Positions 9,153 through 18,014 are shown, counted from the stretch's first letter. The stretch: DNA of 33,050 nt from an uncultured Eubacteriaceae bacterium (GCA_903789635.1 CAIFEY010000032.1:1-33050); one strand, 5' to 3'. Translations and numbers: made by a program. Notes: a model not told the origin generated them from the sequence alone.

Positions 9153-10970
9153 CTATTTATCGTCATCGTACTTCAGCACGGCGGTGAACGCCTCCTGCGG
9201 CACCTCGACCTTGCCGAACTGCTGCATGCGCTTCTTGCCTTCCTTCTGCTTCTCCAGCAGCTTCTTCTTTCTGGAGATGTCGCCGCCGTAGCACTTCGCG
9301 ATGACGTCCTTTCGGTAAGCGCGGACGGTCTCACGCGCGATGACCTTCTGTCCGACGGCAGCCTGGATCGGCACCTCGAACTGGTGCATCGGGATGACCT
9401 CCTTCAGCTTCTTGCAGACGAACCGTGCGCGGTTGTACGCCTCCGAGCGGTGGACGATCATCGAGAACGCGTCGACGACGTTCTTATTCAGCAGGATGTC
9501 CATCTTCACGAGGTCGGAGCGCTCGTAGCGGACGAACTCGTAGTCCAGCGAGCCGTAGCCCTTGGTCATCGACTTCAGCGCGTCGAAGAAGTCGTAGATG
9601 ACCTCGTTCAGCGGCAGCTCGTAGTGGAGCGCCACACGGTCCGTCGTGATGTAGTCCATGCCCATCATCACGCCGCGGCGCTTCTGGCAAAGCTCCATGA
9701 TCGCGCCGACGTACGTCTTAGGCAGCATGATGTCCGCCTTGACGATCGGCTCCTCGATGTGGCTGATCTCCGACGGGTCCGGCAGGTTGGTCGGGTTCTG
9801 GATCATCTTGACCGAACCGTCGGTCAGGACGACCTTATATACAACGCTCGGCGAGGTCGTGATGATGTCGAGGTTGAACTCCCTCTCCAGGCGCTCGACG
9901 ATGACCTCCATGTGCAGCAGTCCCAGGAATCCGGCGCGGAATCCGAATCCCAGCGCGGCGGAAGTCTCCGGCTCGAACATCAGGGCGGCGTCGTTGACCT
10001 GGAGACGCTCCAGCGCCTCTTTGACCGACTCGTACTTCTCGCCCTCGGCCGGGTAGATTCCGGAGAAGACCATCGGCTGGACCTTCTTGTAGCCCGGCAG
10101 GATCTCCTTGGTCGGGTTGTTCGCGAGCGTGACCGTGTCTCCGACGCGGGCGTCGCGCACCTGCTTGATCGCCGCGCAGATGTAGCCTACGTCCCCGGCG
10201 CGCAGGAACTTGGCCGGCACGTGTCCGGGAGCCATCACGCCGACTTCTGTGACTTCGTAGTTCGCCTTTGCCGCCATCAGGCGGATCGTGTCGCCGACCT
10301 TGACCTGGCCGTCGAACAGGCGCACAAAGATCACGACCCCCTTATAGTTGTCGTACACGGAGTCGAAGATCAGGGCCTTCAGCGGGGCGTCCACGTCGCC
10401 GGTCGGTGCAGGGATGTCCGTGACGATCTTCTCGAGCAGGTCACCGACGCCCATGCCCGTCTTGGCAGAAACCTCCGGCGCATTCTCCGCATCGATCCCG
10501 ATCATTTCCTCGATCTCCTCGCGTGACTCCTCCGGTCTGGCGCTCGCCAGGTCCATCTTATTCAGACACGGCAGAATCTCCAGGTCCTCGTTCATCGCGA
10601 GGTAGACGTTTCCCATCGTCTGGGCCTCCACGCCCTGCGTCGCGTCGACAACCAGCACCGCGCCCTCACACGCCGCCAGGCTGCGGCTGACCTCGTAGTT
10701 GAAGTCCACGTGTCCCGGCGTGTCGATCAGGTTGAAGATGTACTCCTGCCCGTCCTTGGCCTTGTATACCAGGCGCGTCGTCTGCAGCTTGATCGTGATT
10801 CCGCGCTCGCGCTCTAAGTCCATGTTGTCCAGGAGCTGCTCCTTCATGTCACGCTCCGCGACCAGCCCCGTCATCTCGATCATGCGGTCCGCCAGCGTCG
10901 ACTTGCCGTGGTCGATGTGCGCGATGATGCTGAAATTACGGATATATTTCTGATAATCATTATCTTTCAT
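9153..10970 (-). CDS. lepA: Translation elongation factor 4 (LepA)
   Basis: Ribosome-associated GTPase that acts on stalled or mistranslocated ribosomes. The G motifs are intact: AHIDHGKS (17-24), DTPGH (83-87) and NKMD (137-140). The EF4-specific C-terminal domain is present. The 605-aa length is normal. The ATG at 10970 has AAGGAG 8 nt upstream. It lies head-to-head with rpsT and immediately upstream of hemW, a common arrangement in Bacillota. Confidence 0.98.
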   Translation of the reverse strand: MKDNDYQKYIRNFSIIAHIDHGKSTLADRMIEMTGLVAERDMKEQLLDNMDLERERGITIKLQTTRLVYKAKDGQEYIFNLIDTPGHVDFNYEVSRSLAACEGAVLVVDATQGVEAQTMGNVYLAMNEDLEILPCLNKMDLASARPEESREEIEEMIGIDAENAPEVSAKTGMGVGDLLEKIVTDIPAPTGDVDAPLKALIFDSVYDNYKGVVIFVRLFDGQVKVGDTIRLMAAKANYEVTEVGVMAPGHVPAKFLRAGDVGYICAAIKQVRDARVGDTVTLANNPTKEILPGYKKVQPMVFSGIYPAEGEKYESVKEALERLQVNDAALMFEPETSAALGFGFRAGFLGLLHMEVIVERLEREFNLDIITTSPSVVYKVVLTDGSVKMIQNPTNLPDPSEISHIEEPIVKADIMLPKTYVGAIMELCQKRRGVMMGMDYITTDRVALHYELPLNEVIYDFFDALKSMTKGYGSLDYEFVRYERSDLVKMDILLNKNVVDAFSMIVHRSEAYNRARFVCKKLKEVIPMHQFEVPIQAAVGQKVIARETVRAYRKDVIAKCYGGDISRKKKLLEKQKEGKKRMQQFGKVEVPQEAFTAVLKYDDDK

Positions 10971-11272
10971 GCAAAATTCTCCTTCTCTCTCCAGGATATC
11001 TGTTCTATTCTACCATAACTTTCCGTAACCCTGCACCCATTCTTCCGACAAAAGCCACTCCTCAAGCCACCGCCTGCCCTGATGCATATCCGCAATCCCT
11101 GCGGCGCGCCGGCTCCCTTAGTTTCCCCATCCGCGCGCGCGTCACGCTGCTCCGCCCGCGCAGAAATCTTTCCGCCGCCCCGGCCTCACGCACCCATCCT
11201 CCCCGGGCGGCGGCGAACACGCCGCCCGCGCGCCTAATCCCGCGGAAACCGCCTCCTCTTTTCATATTTCGC
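10971..11272. other. GC-rich spacer between lepA and rpsT
   Basis: The first ~60 bp hold the lepA leader. Positions 11040-11265 are very GC-rich with short C-runs and CGCGCG tracts. Open frames here have no recognisable domain. No gene is called. Confidence 0.4.
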
Positions 11273-11301
11273 TTGTAAATTCTGGAAAAACGTGGTATAT
11301 T
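11273..11301 (+). promoter_or_regulatory. Predicted promoter of rpsT
   Basis: TTGTAA (11273-11278), 17-bp spacer, TATATT (11296-11301), about 50 nt upstream of the rpsT start. Confidence 0.6.
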
Positions 11302-11353
11302 ACATTCTGCGTATTTAAATTTTTAATGCTATATTTTAGTAGTGGGGGTAAAC

Positions 11354-11626
11354 ATGGCTAACATCAAATCCGCAAAGAAGAGAGTAAAAGTTACTGCAAA
11401 GAAGACTGCTCAGAACAGAGTAATCAAGGACGCGCTGAAGGCTGTCACCAAGAAATTCGACGCAGCAATCGCTGCCAAGGACCTGGAGACTGCTGAGGCG
11501 AAGAGAACTGCAGTTGAGAAGCAGCTGAACAAGGCTGCTACCAAGCACGTCATCTCCAAGCAGGCAGCAAGCAGACACGTATCCCAGATCACGAGAAAGC
11601 TGAACAACGCTAAAGCAGGAAAGTAA
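11354..11626 (+). CDS. rpsT: 30S ribosomal protein S20
   Basis: Small basic protein that binds 16S rRNA early in assembly of the 30S subunit. It begins MANIKSAKKRVKV and is rich in Lys and Ala throughout, with the expected helical pattern; 90 aa matches the family. The ATG at 11354 has a G-rich ribosome site (GGGGG) about 5 nt upstream; a GTG at 11342 is rejected because the family begins at MANIKSAKKR. It has its own promoter and terminator and diverges from lepA. Confidence 0.98.
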   Translation: MANIKSAKKRVKVTAKKTAQNRVIKDALKAVTKKFDAAIAAKDLETAEAKRTAVEKQLNKAATKHVISKQAASRHVSQITRKLNNAKAGK

Positions 11627-11683
11627 AATCTCACCCGTCCCCACAAGTGCACCTGCTGGGGTGCACATGCTTATTTAAGCGGC

Positions 11684-11721
11684 GAACCGATGGTTGTGTC
11701 TCCCATCGGTTCTTTTTTTTT
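11684..11721 (+). terminator. Intrinsic terminator of rpsT
   Basis: GAACCGATGG (11684-11693) pairs perfectly with CCATCGGTTC (11703-11712) and is followed by nine Ts. A second smaller hairpin (GTGCACC/GGTGCAC) precedes it at 11648-11667. Confidence 0.92.
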
Positions 11722-11767
11722 CGCCCGTATTTTATTTTCATACTAATACATTATATTAATATCACGT

Positions 11768-12883
11768 CTATCTTATGCCTAAAACCAGCTCGATTACTGT
11801 CCCCTCTAAAACGCGTGTATACAGTATCCGAGCGTGCGTGAGCCTCTGATCGTAGAATAGCGCAGCTTGATTCTCCGCTCCAGGCTTATGGTTCGATCCT
11901 CCGGTCATCCGCGCGTTCCCCCGGTAATTGACGATGACGATGCCCGCGGAGACCAGCGCGAGTGCGCCGAGCGACGCGAGGCGGAACGCCTGCCGCGCCT
12001 CGCCGAGGACGAGAGCCGAGAGCAGCACGCCGATGACCGGATTCATGAACCCGAACACCGCGACGCGGCTGACCGGGTTATACTTGAGGAGGTTGCTCCA
12101 GATCGTGTACGCGGCGGCCGAGATCAGCGCCATGTAGAGCAGGAGGAGCACGCCCTTCCACGCCTGCTCCGGCATCGTGAGGCTGCCGCCGCCCAGGATT
12201 CCGACCGCGGTCAGCATCACGCCGCCGATCACGAACTGGTAGCCCGAGAGCGCGGCGGGATCCTCGTTCCGGCCGGCACGCTTGATGAACGAGGACGAGA
12301 ACGCCGCCATCACCGCGGAGAGCAGGATGCAGCCCTCCCCGAGAAGCGAGAAGTGGATGCTGATCCCCGCCCCGCCTTGAACCTCTACGAGCAGCACGCC
12401 CGCGAACCCGACCAGAGTCCCCAGAATCTTTCGCACCGTCATCCTCTCCGTCCTGAACAGAAAGACCGCGATCAAAATCGTGATGAACGTCCCCGAGCCT
12501 GTAATGATCGAGGCGTTGACGCCGCTCGCGTGTGCGAGGCCGATGTAGAAGAAGAAGTACTGCCCCGCCGTCTGCAGGAGCGCCAGCACGACGACGCTGC
12601 CCGCCGACTCGCGCTTAGGGCGCAGCGGCCTCCGCTCGAGCAGGCTCATGAACAGAATCACGAGAACCCCCGCGAGCATGAACCTCAGCCCCGCGAACAG
12701 CATCTGCGACGCCGTGTCCGCCGCCTCCACCCGAAAAAGCGCGTACCCGACCTTGATGCACGGGAACGCACTCCCCCAGAGAAAGCAGCTGACGAACGCC
12801 CCGCCGAACACCGCCGGCAGCCTCGTCCAGAGCCGCTTCTGATTGTCGTCCGTTTTATTTTCTCTTTCTTTATTTATACTCAA
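11768..12883 (-). CDS. EamA/DMT-family membrane exporter
   Basis: Ten-helix drug/metabolite transporter of the inner membrane with two EamA repeats; the substrate is unknown (family members export amino acids or other small metabolites). The first repeat begins after a short polar N terminus (AVFGGAFVSCFLWGSAFPCIK); the second starts near FSLLGEGCILLSAVMAAFSSSF. The apparent start is a TTG at 12883, about 17 nt from GGAG, so it is uncertain; an ATG nearer that GGAG is followed at once by a stop. The last ~33 residues after the final helix (from NQAALFYDQRL) look unlike the family, and the DNA there carries the GTAT-N5-ATAC-like dyad found in intergenic repeats. It converges on rpsT and lies 64 bp downstream of deoD. 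Confidence 0.85.
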   Translation of the reverse strand: MSINKERENKTDDNQKRLWTRLPAVFGGAFVSCFLWGSAFPCIKVGYALFRVEAADTASQMLFAGLRFMLAGVLVILFMSLLERRPLRPKRESAGSVVVLALLQTAGQYFFFYIGLAHASGVNASIITGSGTFITILIAVFLFRTERMTVRKILGTLVGFAGVLLVEVQGGAGISIHFSLLGEGCILLSAVMAAFSSSFIKRAGRNEDPAALSGYQFVIGGVMLTAVGILGGGSLTMPEQAWKGVLLLLYMALISAAAYTIWSNLLKYNPVSRVAVFGFMNPVIGVLLSALVLGEARQAFRLASLGALALVSAGIVIVNYRGNARMTGGSNHKPGAENQAALFYDQRLTHARILYTRVLEGTVIELVLGIR

Positions 12884-12947
12884 AATATTTTGTTACATTT
12901 CTCCTTTTTTCTCGCGGCAAAGTTGAGACGCGGCGTCGGCAGTGAGC

Positions 12948-13658
12948 TTAGAGTCTGACCGCCGTCTCGAGCGCGAGCTTCATCATGTCGGTGAACTGCG
13001 TCTGGCGCTCCTCCGCGGTCGCCCACTCGTCGAGGACGAAGTGGTCGCTGACCGTGAAGATCGCGAGCGCGTTCTTTCCGAGGAACGCCGCGTTGGAATA
13101 CAGGGCCGCGGTCTCCATCTCGACGCCGATCACGCCCATGCGCTGCCAGTTTTTCCACCAGTCTTCCTCCGCCTCGTAGAAGTGGTCGCTCGAGAGGACG
13201 TTGCCGGCGTTGACCTTGATGCCCGTCTCCTTAGATGCCTCCTGCGCCGCAGTCAAAAGCCCGTAGCTGCAGCTCGGCGAGTACTGCCCGTCGACGTGAA
13301 AGGTGTTCATGTAGCTGGAATCGGTCGAAGTCGCGAGCGCCAGGACCGTGTCGCCGACATGGATCTCCGGATTGAAGCAGCCCATCGTGCCGACGCGGAT
13401 GATATTCTCGACGCCGTGCTGGTCGAACAGCTCCCACGAGTAAATTCCCATCGACGGCATGCCCATGCCGCTCCCCTGCACCGACACCGGCACGCCCTTA
13501 TACGTGCCCGAGTAGCCGTACATGTTGCGGATCTCCGAGTAGCGGACCGGGTTATCCAGGTAATTCTCCGCGATGAACTGCGCGCGCAGCGGGTCGCCCG
13601 GCATCAGCACCGTCTGTGCGACCTTCGCCTTTTCTGAAACTGCGATATGTAAAGACAT
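12948..13658 (-). CDS. deoD: Purine-nucleoside phosphorylase, DeoD type
   Basis: Splits purine (deoxy)ribonucleosides with phosphate into base and (deoxy)ribose 1-phosphate for salvage. Family motifs are present: GDPLRAQFIAENYL near the N terminus, GMGMPSMGIYSWELF, the ribose-binding GVEMETAALY and the catalytic Asp within VSDHF. Length is 236 aa from the ATG at 13658, which has AGGAGG 7 nt upstream; a 12-codon upstream extension is rejected. The EamA gene follows on the same strand and may be cotranscribed, but no functional link is visible. Confidence 0.95.
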   Translation of the reverse strand: MSLHIAVSEKAKVAQTVLMPGDPLRAQFIAENYLDNPVRYSEIRNMYGYSGTYKGVPVSVQGSGMGMPSMGIYSWELFDQHGVENIIRVGTMGCFNPEIHVGDTVLALATSTDSSYMNTFHVDGQYSPSCSYGLLTAAQEASKETGIKVNAGNVLSSDHFYEAEEDWWKNWQRMGVIGVEMETAALYSNAAFLGKNALAIFTVSDHFVLDEWATAEERQTQFTDMMKLALETAVRL

Positions 13659-13984
13659 CTTCCATCCTCCTTTATGACCGTTGTTTCCTGTCATTTGCGT
13701 TATTTTTCAATGTTATAGTATATTTCTGTGCTTGTTCCGGCGCAGACTATGTACACTATTCTAGCACAAGATCCAGTGTCCTCCCCGCCCGTTTTCCATC
13801 AAAAAATTTTCCTCTCGGAATCGTCTTCCCGTCCGTCCCGACTTTGTCCGGGGACAAAACAAACGCATCGCAAAGAGAACGGGCCCTGCCCGGAAAACGC
13901 AATGGTTTCCAGGAAAGGCCCGGTTGATCTCTATGAAGCAATGTTAAATTGAGATGGTAAACTCCGCGGATTGTCGGGTGCGGA
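13659..13984. other. deoD-ldh spacer with a strong hairpin at 13880-13922
   Basis: Downstream of the dehydrogenase on the minus strand, CGGGCC pairs with GGCCCG as outer arms (13880-13922), with an inner stem CCTGGAAAC/GTTTTCCGGG. A weak U-rich stretch follows, so it may end dehydrogenase transcription. The deoD promoter should lie at 13690-13780, where several -10-like AT tracts occur; none is clearly best. Confidence 0.4.
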
Positions 13985-14932
13985 TTACATCTCGTCGGCG
14001 ATCTTGATGTTGCCGCGGATTCCCTCGCAGCACTCGTGGAAGTGTGCGAGCTCCTCGTCCGTCAGGTCCATGGTGATGACTTCCTCGCAGCCGTCTTTGC
14101 CGATGATGGCCGGGATGCCTGCGAATACGTCGTGCTCGCCGTACTCACCGTCGAGCGGTGCGCTGACCGGCATGATGACCTTCTCGTCGTGCAGGACCGC
14201 ACGGATGATGCGTGCAGCGGTGGCGGCGATTGCGTACTCGGTGCAGTCTTTGCCGTCAAATACAGTCCATGCGCCGTCGATGGTCGCCTTGATCATCTCC
14301 TCGCCGCTGAACTGGAAGCGCTTGTCCTTTCCCGCCAGCTCGGACAGCTTGTGGGAGCCAAAGGAAACCTGGGACCACGGAGCAAACTGCTGCGCGCCGT
14401 GCTCGCCGATCATGTAAGCGGTGATGGACTTGTGGTCGATTCCCGTGTACTCTGCCAGGTGGGAGACCAGGCGCGCGGAATCCAGGCCTGTGCCCGTTCC
14501 GAAGACGTGGCCCTTAGGCAGTCCAAGTCCCTTCGCGATCTCCGCCGTGACGATGTCGCACGGGTTGCTGATGTTCAGGAAAATGCCGTTGAAGCCGGAA
14601 GCCTTGACCTTCGGGATGAAGCCCTTAGCCACCGGAACGGTGAATTTCATCTCTTCCACACGGTCGTGCGTCTCGGACAGGATCGTGATCTTTCCGCTCG
14701 CATTGACGATGACGTCGCAGTCCTTCAGATCCGGATAGTCGCCTACCGAAACCCTTACGCGATGCGGCATGTAAGGGATGGAGTCCTTGATGTCCTGGCA
14801 CTCGCATGCCGACTTCTTAGGGTTGGAGTCGATCAGGACGATCTCGTCCGCGATTCCCTGTGTGACCAGTGCGCTCAGCACATGTGCGCCGACGTGGCCG
14901 ACGCCGATAATTGCAATTTTCCTCGTTTTCAT
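13985..14932 (-). CDS. L-2-hydroxyacid dehydrogenase (L-lactate / L-2-hydroxyisocaproate dehydrogenase family)
   Basis: NADH-dependent reduction of a 2-oxoacid such as pyruvate or 2-oxoisocaproate to the L-2-hydroxyacid, regenerating NAD+ in fermentation. The Rossmann motif GVGHVG (10-15), the substrate-binding region around Arg91, NPCDIV (123-128), Asp151 and Arg154 in GTGTGLDSAR, and the catalytic His178 in GEHG are all visible. The active-site loop resembles L-2-hydroxyisocaproate dehydrogenases more than classical Ldh, so a branched-chain substrate is plausible. The start is the ATG at 14932 (315 aa) with AGGAGG 8 nt upstream; longer upstream starts run through a leader hairpin (GCATGGA/TCCATGC, 14948-14970 region) and are rejected. 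Confidence 0.88.
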   Translation of the reverse strand: MKTRKIAIIGVGHVGAHVLSALVTQGIADEIVLIDSNPKKSACECQDIKDSIPYMPHRVRVSVGDYPDLKDCDVIVNASGKITILSETHDRVEEMKFTVPVAKGFIPKVKASGFNGIFLNISNPCDIVTAEIAKGLGLPKGHVFGTGTGLDSARLVSHLAEYTGIDHKSITAYMIGEHGAQQFAPWSQVSFGSHKLSELAGKDKRFQFSGEEMIKATIDGAWTVFDGKDCTEYAIAATAARIIRAVLHDEKVIMPVSAPLDGEYGEHDVFAGIPAIIGKDGCEEVITMDLTDEELAHFHECCEGIRGNIKIADEM

Positions 14933-15437
14933 CCGTTTTTCCTCCTGCATGGACCGTTCTCTCCATGCATAACCATACATAAAACAAATTCGTTCAAGAT
15001 TGTATTTCTGCGTCCTTTGTGTGCATAATCCCGTATACATATGCATACGTAAATTTTATCGCAGAGATAACCAAGATCTATGATAGACGCATGATATTTT
15101 CCTGTCAACCGCCCGCACCCCGCTCCCCAGCCCGCCTGCAGCCCACAAGCGTAAATATTCGAACTTCTGTGATTCCCAGTTGTGCGATTGGGCGGAAAAA
15201 TTGGTGATGTGTACAGATTTCAGAAATAAATTTTGTTTTTGAACAGGAACAGGCGGGGTTGGCCTTTTTGCGGTACAAGCCGCGGGCGGGCGCGGATGGA
15301 GAATACTGGATGATAAACCAGGTATACAAGATACTGCACGTAAATATAAACAAGCGCAATTTATCACCCATCTTTCATATCTTATCAAACCTACTTGTTC
15401 GATAGTATTTCTTACTTTTCAAGATTATGTCCAGAAA
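14933..15437. other. Dehydrogenase leader and unassigned spacer
   Basis: 14940-15060 should hold the dehydrogenase promoter; an imperfect dyad TAAT-N5-ATAC sits at 15026-15038. A second copy, GTATACAAGATAC, is at 15322-15334. The rest (15060-15437) has mixed composition and short open frames with no recognisable domain. Confidence 0.4.
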
Positions 15438-15797
15438 GCAAGAAGAATTGAAAAATCTTCGTGGATATCTTTAGTTTCTCTTGAAATAAGAAGCGCCGCT
15501 GCCGCCGGATGATCTGCTGTTGCATTGAAAACCCCTCTGCGAGGGATCGAGTATATCACATATGATGTCAACCAGACCATTTGATAAGAAATGCACTAAC
15601 ACTGCATGTTCCAGGATACGAATTATAGTTCAGTTTCCACTCGCCGCACAGCATTTCTTGCAATCCAATAGCAAATATGCATCAAACGGCTTCAATAGTT
15701 TTCTGACAATTTTAGATTGCGTTGATCAGACGTGAAAGGCGCTTCTTATTTTTCGAATTTACTTCCATATCCACGAAGATTTCCGTGATCTTCTTGC
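15438..15797. repeat. 360-bp element bounded by 60-bp imperfect inverted repeats
   Basis: Left arm 15438-15497 and right arm 15738-15797 match in three blocks in the same register: GCAAGAAGA, then AAATCTTCGTGGATAT, then AATAAGAAGCGCC, separated by 7 and 16 unmatched positions. The 240-bp interior has no recognised gene. This looks like a small non-autonomous transposable element or a dead insertion sequence. Confidence 0.7.
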
Positions 15798-15943
15798 TAT
15801 TTTAGATTTCGATCGAAATGAAAGAAGTATATGCGCAGCCAGCCAACAACCCCGACAATTTCGGAACGCGATCGCAGAGCATTATCACTAACTTGCAGTC
15901 GCAAAATTCACTCAGCAATGATATCCTATCCTTAGAAAGGTGG

Positions 15944-16260
15944 ATGCGTATGAAATACGACAAGGAATTCAAGTTGCAAGCCCTCAAGTTATCCGATGAG
16001 ATCGGTACGAAAGCTGCCGCGAACGAACTCGGGATCAGCTACTACACGTTGACCGATTGGCGTAAAGCCAGAAAGGAGCATAGTGATCAAGCCTTCGTAA
16101 GCAGTGGACACCAAGCGCCCCCTCTTGATGAAAAGGAGCGTCAGATTCAGGAACTAGAGGCTAGACTCCGTGAAAACGAACTAGAAAATGAGATTCTCAA
16201 GGAAGCACTCGGGTTTTTTAATACAAGCCGAAAGAAGTAAGGGTACATGAGGGATGCGGT
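15944..16260 (+). mobile_element. Truncated IS3-family insertion sequence
   Basis: Only the OrfA part remains. No terminal inverted repeat or target duplication could be identified at either side, so the boundaries are approximate. Confidence 0.6.
15950..16240 (+). CDS. IS3-type transposase OrfA (orphan)
   Basis: Small DNA-binding subunit of an IS3-family transposase. It begins MKYDKEFKLQALKL, contains the helix-turn-helix TKAAANELGISYYTLTDW, and ends in a leucine-zipper-like helix (ELEARLRENELENEILKEAL), typical of OrfA; 96 aa is the usual size. The start at 15950 has AAAGGTGG 6 nt upstream. The catalytic OrfB with its DDE domain should overlap the end, but none follows; the DNA turns directly into hairpin repeats at 16261. 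The element is therefore truncated and cannot move by itself. Confidence 0.85.
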   Translation: MKYDKEFKLQALKLSDEIGTKAAANELGISYYTLTDWRKARKEHSDQAFVSSGHQAPPLDEKERQIQELEARLRENELENEILKEALGFFNTSRKK

Positions 16261-16293
16261 AGAAGCCGCTCAGCGCAGGGCTTCCCGGCTTCT
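16261..16293. repeat. Hairpin, 8-bp stem, 17-nt loop
   Basis: AGAAGCCG and CGGCTTCT, followed by TCGATTTT. It belongs to the series whose 5' arm is purine-rich and whose 3' arm is pyrimidine-rich, and it lies directly upstream of composite unit A. Confidence 0.65.
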
Positions 16294-16309
16294 TCGATTT
16301 TAGGAAAGG

Positions 16310-16476
16310 AAGGAACTCGGACTCACCAGGATTCGTCCGAGTTCCTTCGATGTTTTCCCCGCGCTGGAAGACAGGATAACGGAAAAGACTTGAAAACGAG
16401 CGCGGGGAACTCGAGGTATACAGGATACACCAGTAAATGGAAATCATAGGCCCGACGATTTCCATTAATTACCATT
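16310..16476. repeat. Composite hairpin unit A
   Basis: Three hairpins in fixed order. HP-I: AAGGAACTCGGAC (16310-16322) with 16335-16347. HP-II: TTCCCCGCGCT (16355-16365) with AGCGCGGGGAA (16399-16409). Then the shared core GTATACAGGATACACC (16416-16431). HP-III: AATGGAAATC (16436-16445) with GATTTCCATT (16457-16466). The same order with different stems recurs in unit B at 17041. No open frame. Confidence 0.7.
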
Positions 16477-16864
16477 TCTACCGGTTATAAGTTAATTATT
16501 CCTGTGAGCCGAAGTGTCTTCAATTTTTTTCCGGCTATAGTTCAAATTTTTCGTGGTTAGGAAGACGCCAGGGCGTTGCCGGACGGTCCAATCGCCTGAT
16601 AATAAGAGAATCTCGGCTATTATTCGATTGTGGAATATAGCCGAGATTCTCTTCGTCACCGAGATCATGTTGTCTGTTTCACTGTACGGACCGCCCGGTT
16701 GTATACTGGATATTTGCGCTCCACGCCCATTCACGCCCACATTTTCTGGCTCTGGGCGCGAGAGAGTTCGGCCTGAAAGAATATATTGCAAATAGCCGGC
16801 GGTGTATACAAGCGGTTCGGCTGAGAGAGAAATTTGAATTATAGCCGACGGCGGCGCGGGAAGG
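16477..16864. repeat. Nested palindromic element between 20-bp inverted ends
   Basis: CGGCTATAGTTCAAATTT at about 16525-16542 recurs inverted as AAATTTGAATTATAGCCG at about 16831-16848. Inside are a perfect 17-bp stem (16604-16620 with 16637-16653, loop 16 nt), arms around GGTCC/GGACC (16580-16591 with 16686-16697) and a GTATAC...TATTTGC pair (16701 with 16788-16810). No coding frame of note. Confidence 0.55.
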
Positions 16865-17034
16865 AAGCGACGCGCCATTGGTCTGTCGCGTCGCTTTGAT
16901 TATAGCGAATGAGGAAATCGGACTCCGCTGACGCAATCGTCCGATTTCTTGATTTTTTTCGCCGCGCGCTCTCAGCGCCGGGATGGCGCGCGGCCCGCCG
17001 GCCCCTTGGAAACTGGGGGTTTGGGCCGCGGGCC
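16865..17034. repeat. Four consecutive hairpins
   Basis: In order: AAGCGACGCG/CGCGTCGCTT (16865-16896, loop 12), GAAATCGGAC/GTCCGATTTC (16914-16948, loop 15, followed by TTGATTTTTTT), GCCGCGCGC/GCGCGCGGC (16961-16994, loop about 16) and a bulged GGCCCGC/GCGGGCC pair (16992-17034). The second resembles a plus-strand terminator, but no gene lies upstream for it to serve. Confidence 0.65.
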
Positions 17035-17040
17035 AAAGGT

Positions 17041-17218
17041 AGAGATCCGGCTTCGCTCATGCTGACGCCGGATCTCTCGGATTGTTTCCCCCGCACGCTA
17101 TAGAAAAATGAAAAAAGCGCGCGGGGGGAGCTTGAAGTATACCGGATACACCATTAAATGGTAATTATTGCACTGCCAATTGGCAATCGTTCACCGGATG
17201 GTTACCAGTAATTACCAT
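17041..17218. repeat. Composite hairpin unit B
   Basis: Same architecture as unit A. HP-I: AGAGATCCGGC (17041-17051) with 17067-17077. HP-II: CCCCCGC against GCGGGGG around 17088-17127. Core GTATACCGGATACACC at 17137-17152. HP-III: ATGGTAATTA (17158-17167) with TAATTACCAT (17209-17218), enclosing the palindrome TGCCAATTGGCA (17174-17185). Confidence 0.7.
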
Positions 17219-17612
17219 CTCGGCTGAGACCGACGTTTTTTCGGCGAACTTATCCCGAAAAAACGGCCTCGAAATTCCAGCCTCCGCGCTCACTGGCCTC
17301 GGGCGGCTATTTTCGTTCGGTCAATCCGAATTAGGATCAGTTTTATGAAGAAATCAAAAAACTTTCTGTCAAATCGTCCAGAGGCGAATAATATAAACTA
17401 TTGTACGCTAATCTGTACAGAAAAATGTCGTAAACACCTCACCTGCTCTCCGTCCTGATGACCAGAGAGCACCCGTGATATCAACGTCCAAATACAACTT
17501 TAATCAAATCTCATGTTGTCAGAATTCATTAGCGCTATGTCAAGAACCACCATTCCATTACAGCGATTTCTGACCACGATACTCATTATCGTTAATCCGA
17601 TTGCGCGCAACC
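17219..17612. other. Unassigned spacer with two hairpins
   Basis: CGTTTTTTCGG (17234-17244) pairs with CCGAAAAAACG (17255-17265). TGCTCTC (17444-17450) pairs with GAGAGCA (17465-17471). The rest is AT-richer and has no open frame of note. Confidence 0.45.
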
Positions 17613-17686
17613 ATTCCGAAATCGCGGATCTTCACAGAATAACATAATTAAATTTTTAACATTCCCGAGAGCGGGGATCTTCACAG
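17613..17686. repeat. Two degenerate copies of a ~26-bp repeat
   Basis: ATTCC-N7-CGCGG or GCGGGG followed by GATCTTCACAG occurs at 17613-17637 and 17661-17686, 22-24 bp apart. The second has a small stem CCC/GGG. They recall type I-E CRISPR repeats in shape, but only two copies exist, the spacing is short and no cas gene is near. Confidence 0.4.
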
Positions 17687-18014
17687 TTTGACAAAATCTC
17701 ACGAGAGGTTCTGATTACAAAAAGGCTGTCATCTTAGCGATGCATAATCGCGATTACCTAACACCCCTGCCTGTATCGCCATTGGATACTGTATACCCCC
17801 TCCATCAGTCCCTGTGTTTGAACACTCCGGTGTCCCGGAGGGCGGCGCGGCGACGGCATTTATGTTATCAGCAGCAGCGCACCTCTTTCTATTGGGCACG
17901 CCGAGCCCTCAGTTTTCCTATCGTTCATCGCATCGGCGCTCTAATTTCTGCGATCACGCGCCGCTGCGCCCTCGGCGCGCTGCTTACATCTGGATGGCGT
18001 GCCGAAAAATCAAA
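17687..18014. other. Unassigned spacer at the head of the hairpin array
   Basis: It contains the palindrome TAATCGCGATTA near 17745-17757, an inverted copy of the dyad (GGATACTGTATAC, 17784-17796), a CTCCGG/CCGGAG hairpin near 17824-17840 and one copy of a 22-bp direct repeat (17966-17987; second copy 18633-18654). Open frames here show no domain. Confidence 0.4.

Noticed and set aside
11062-11265. Minus-strand frame in the lepA-rpsT spacer
   Set aside because: Composition follows GC bias, with no domain and no ribosome site.
15818-15949. In-frame extension upstream of the OrfA start
   Set aside because: The ribosome site AAAGGTGG and family similarity both place the start at 15950.
17440-17475. 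CTGATGA motif with a nearby stem, as in a hammerhead ribozyme
   Set aside because: No GAAA block or third stem in the right order follows, so the ribozyme core is incomplete.
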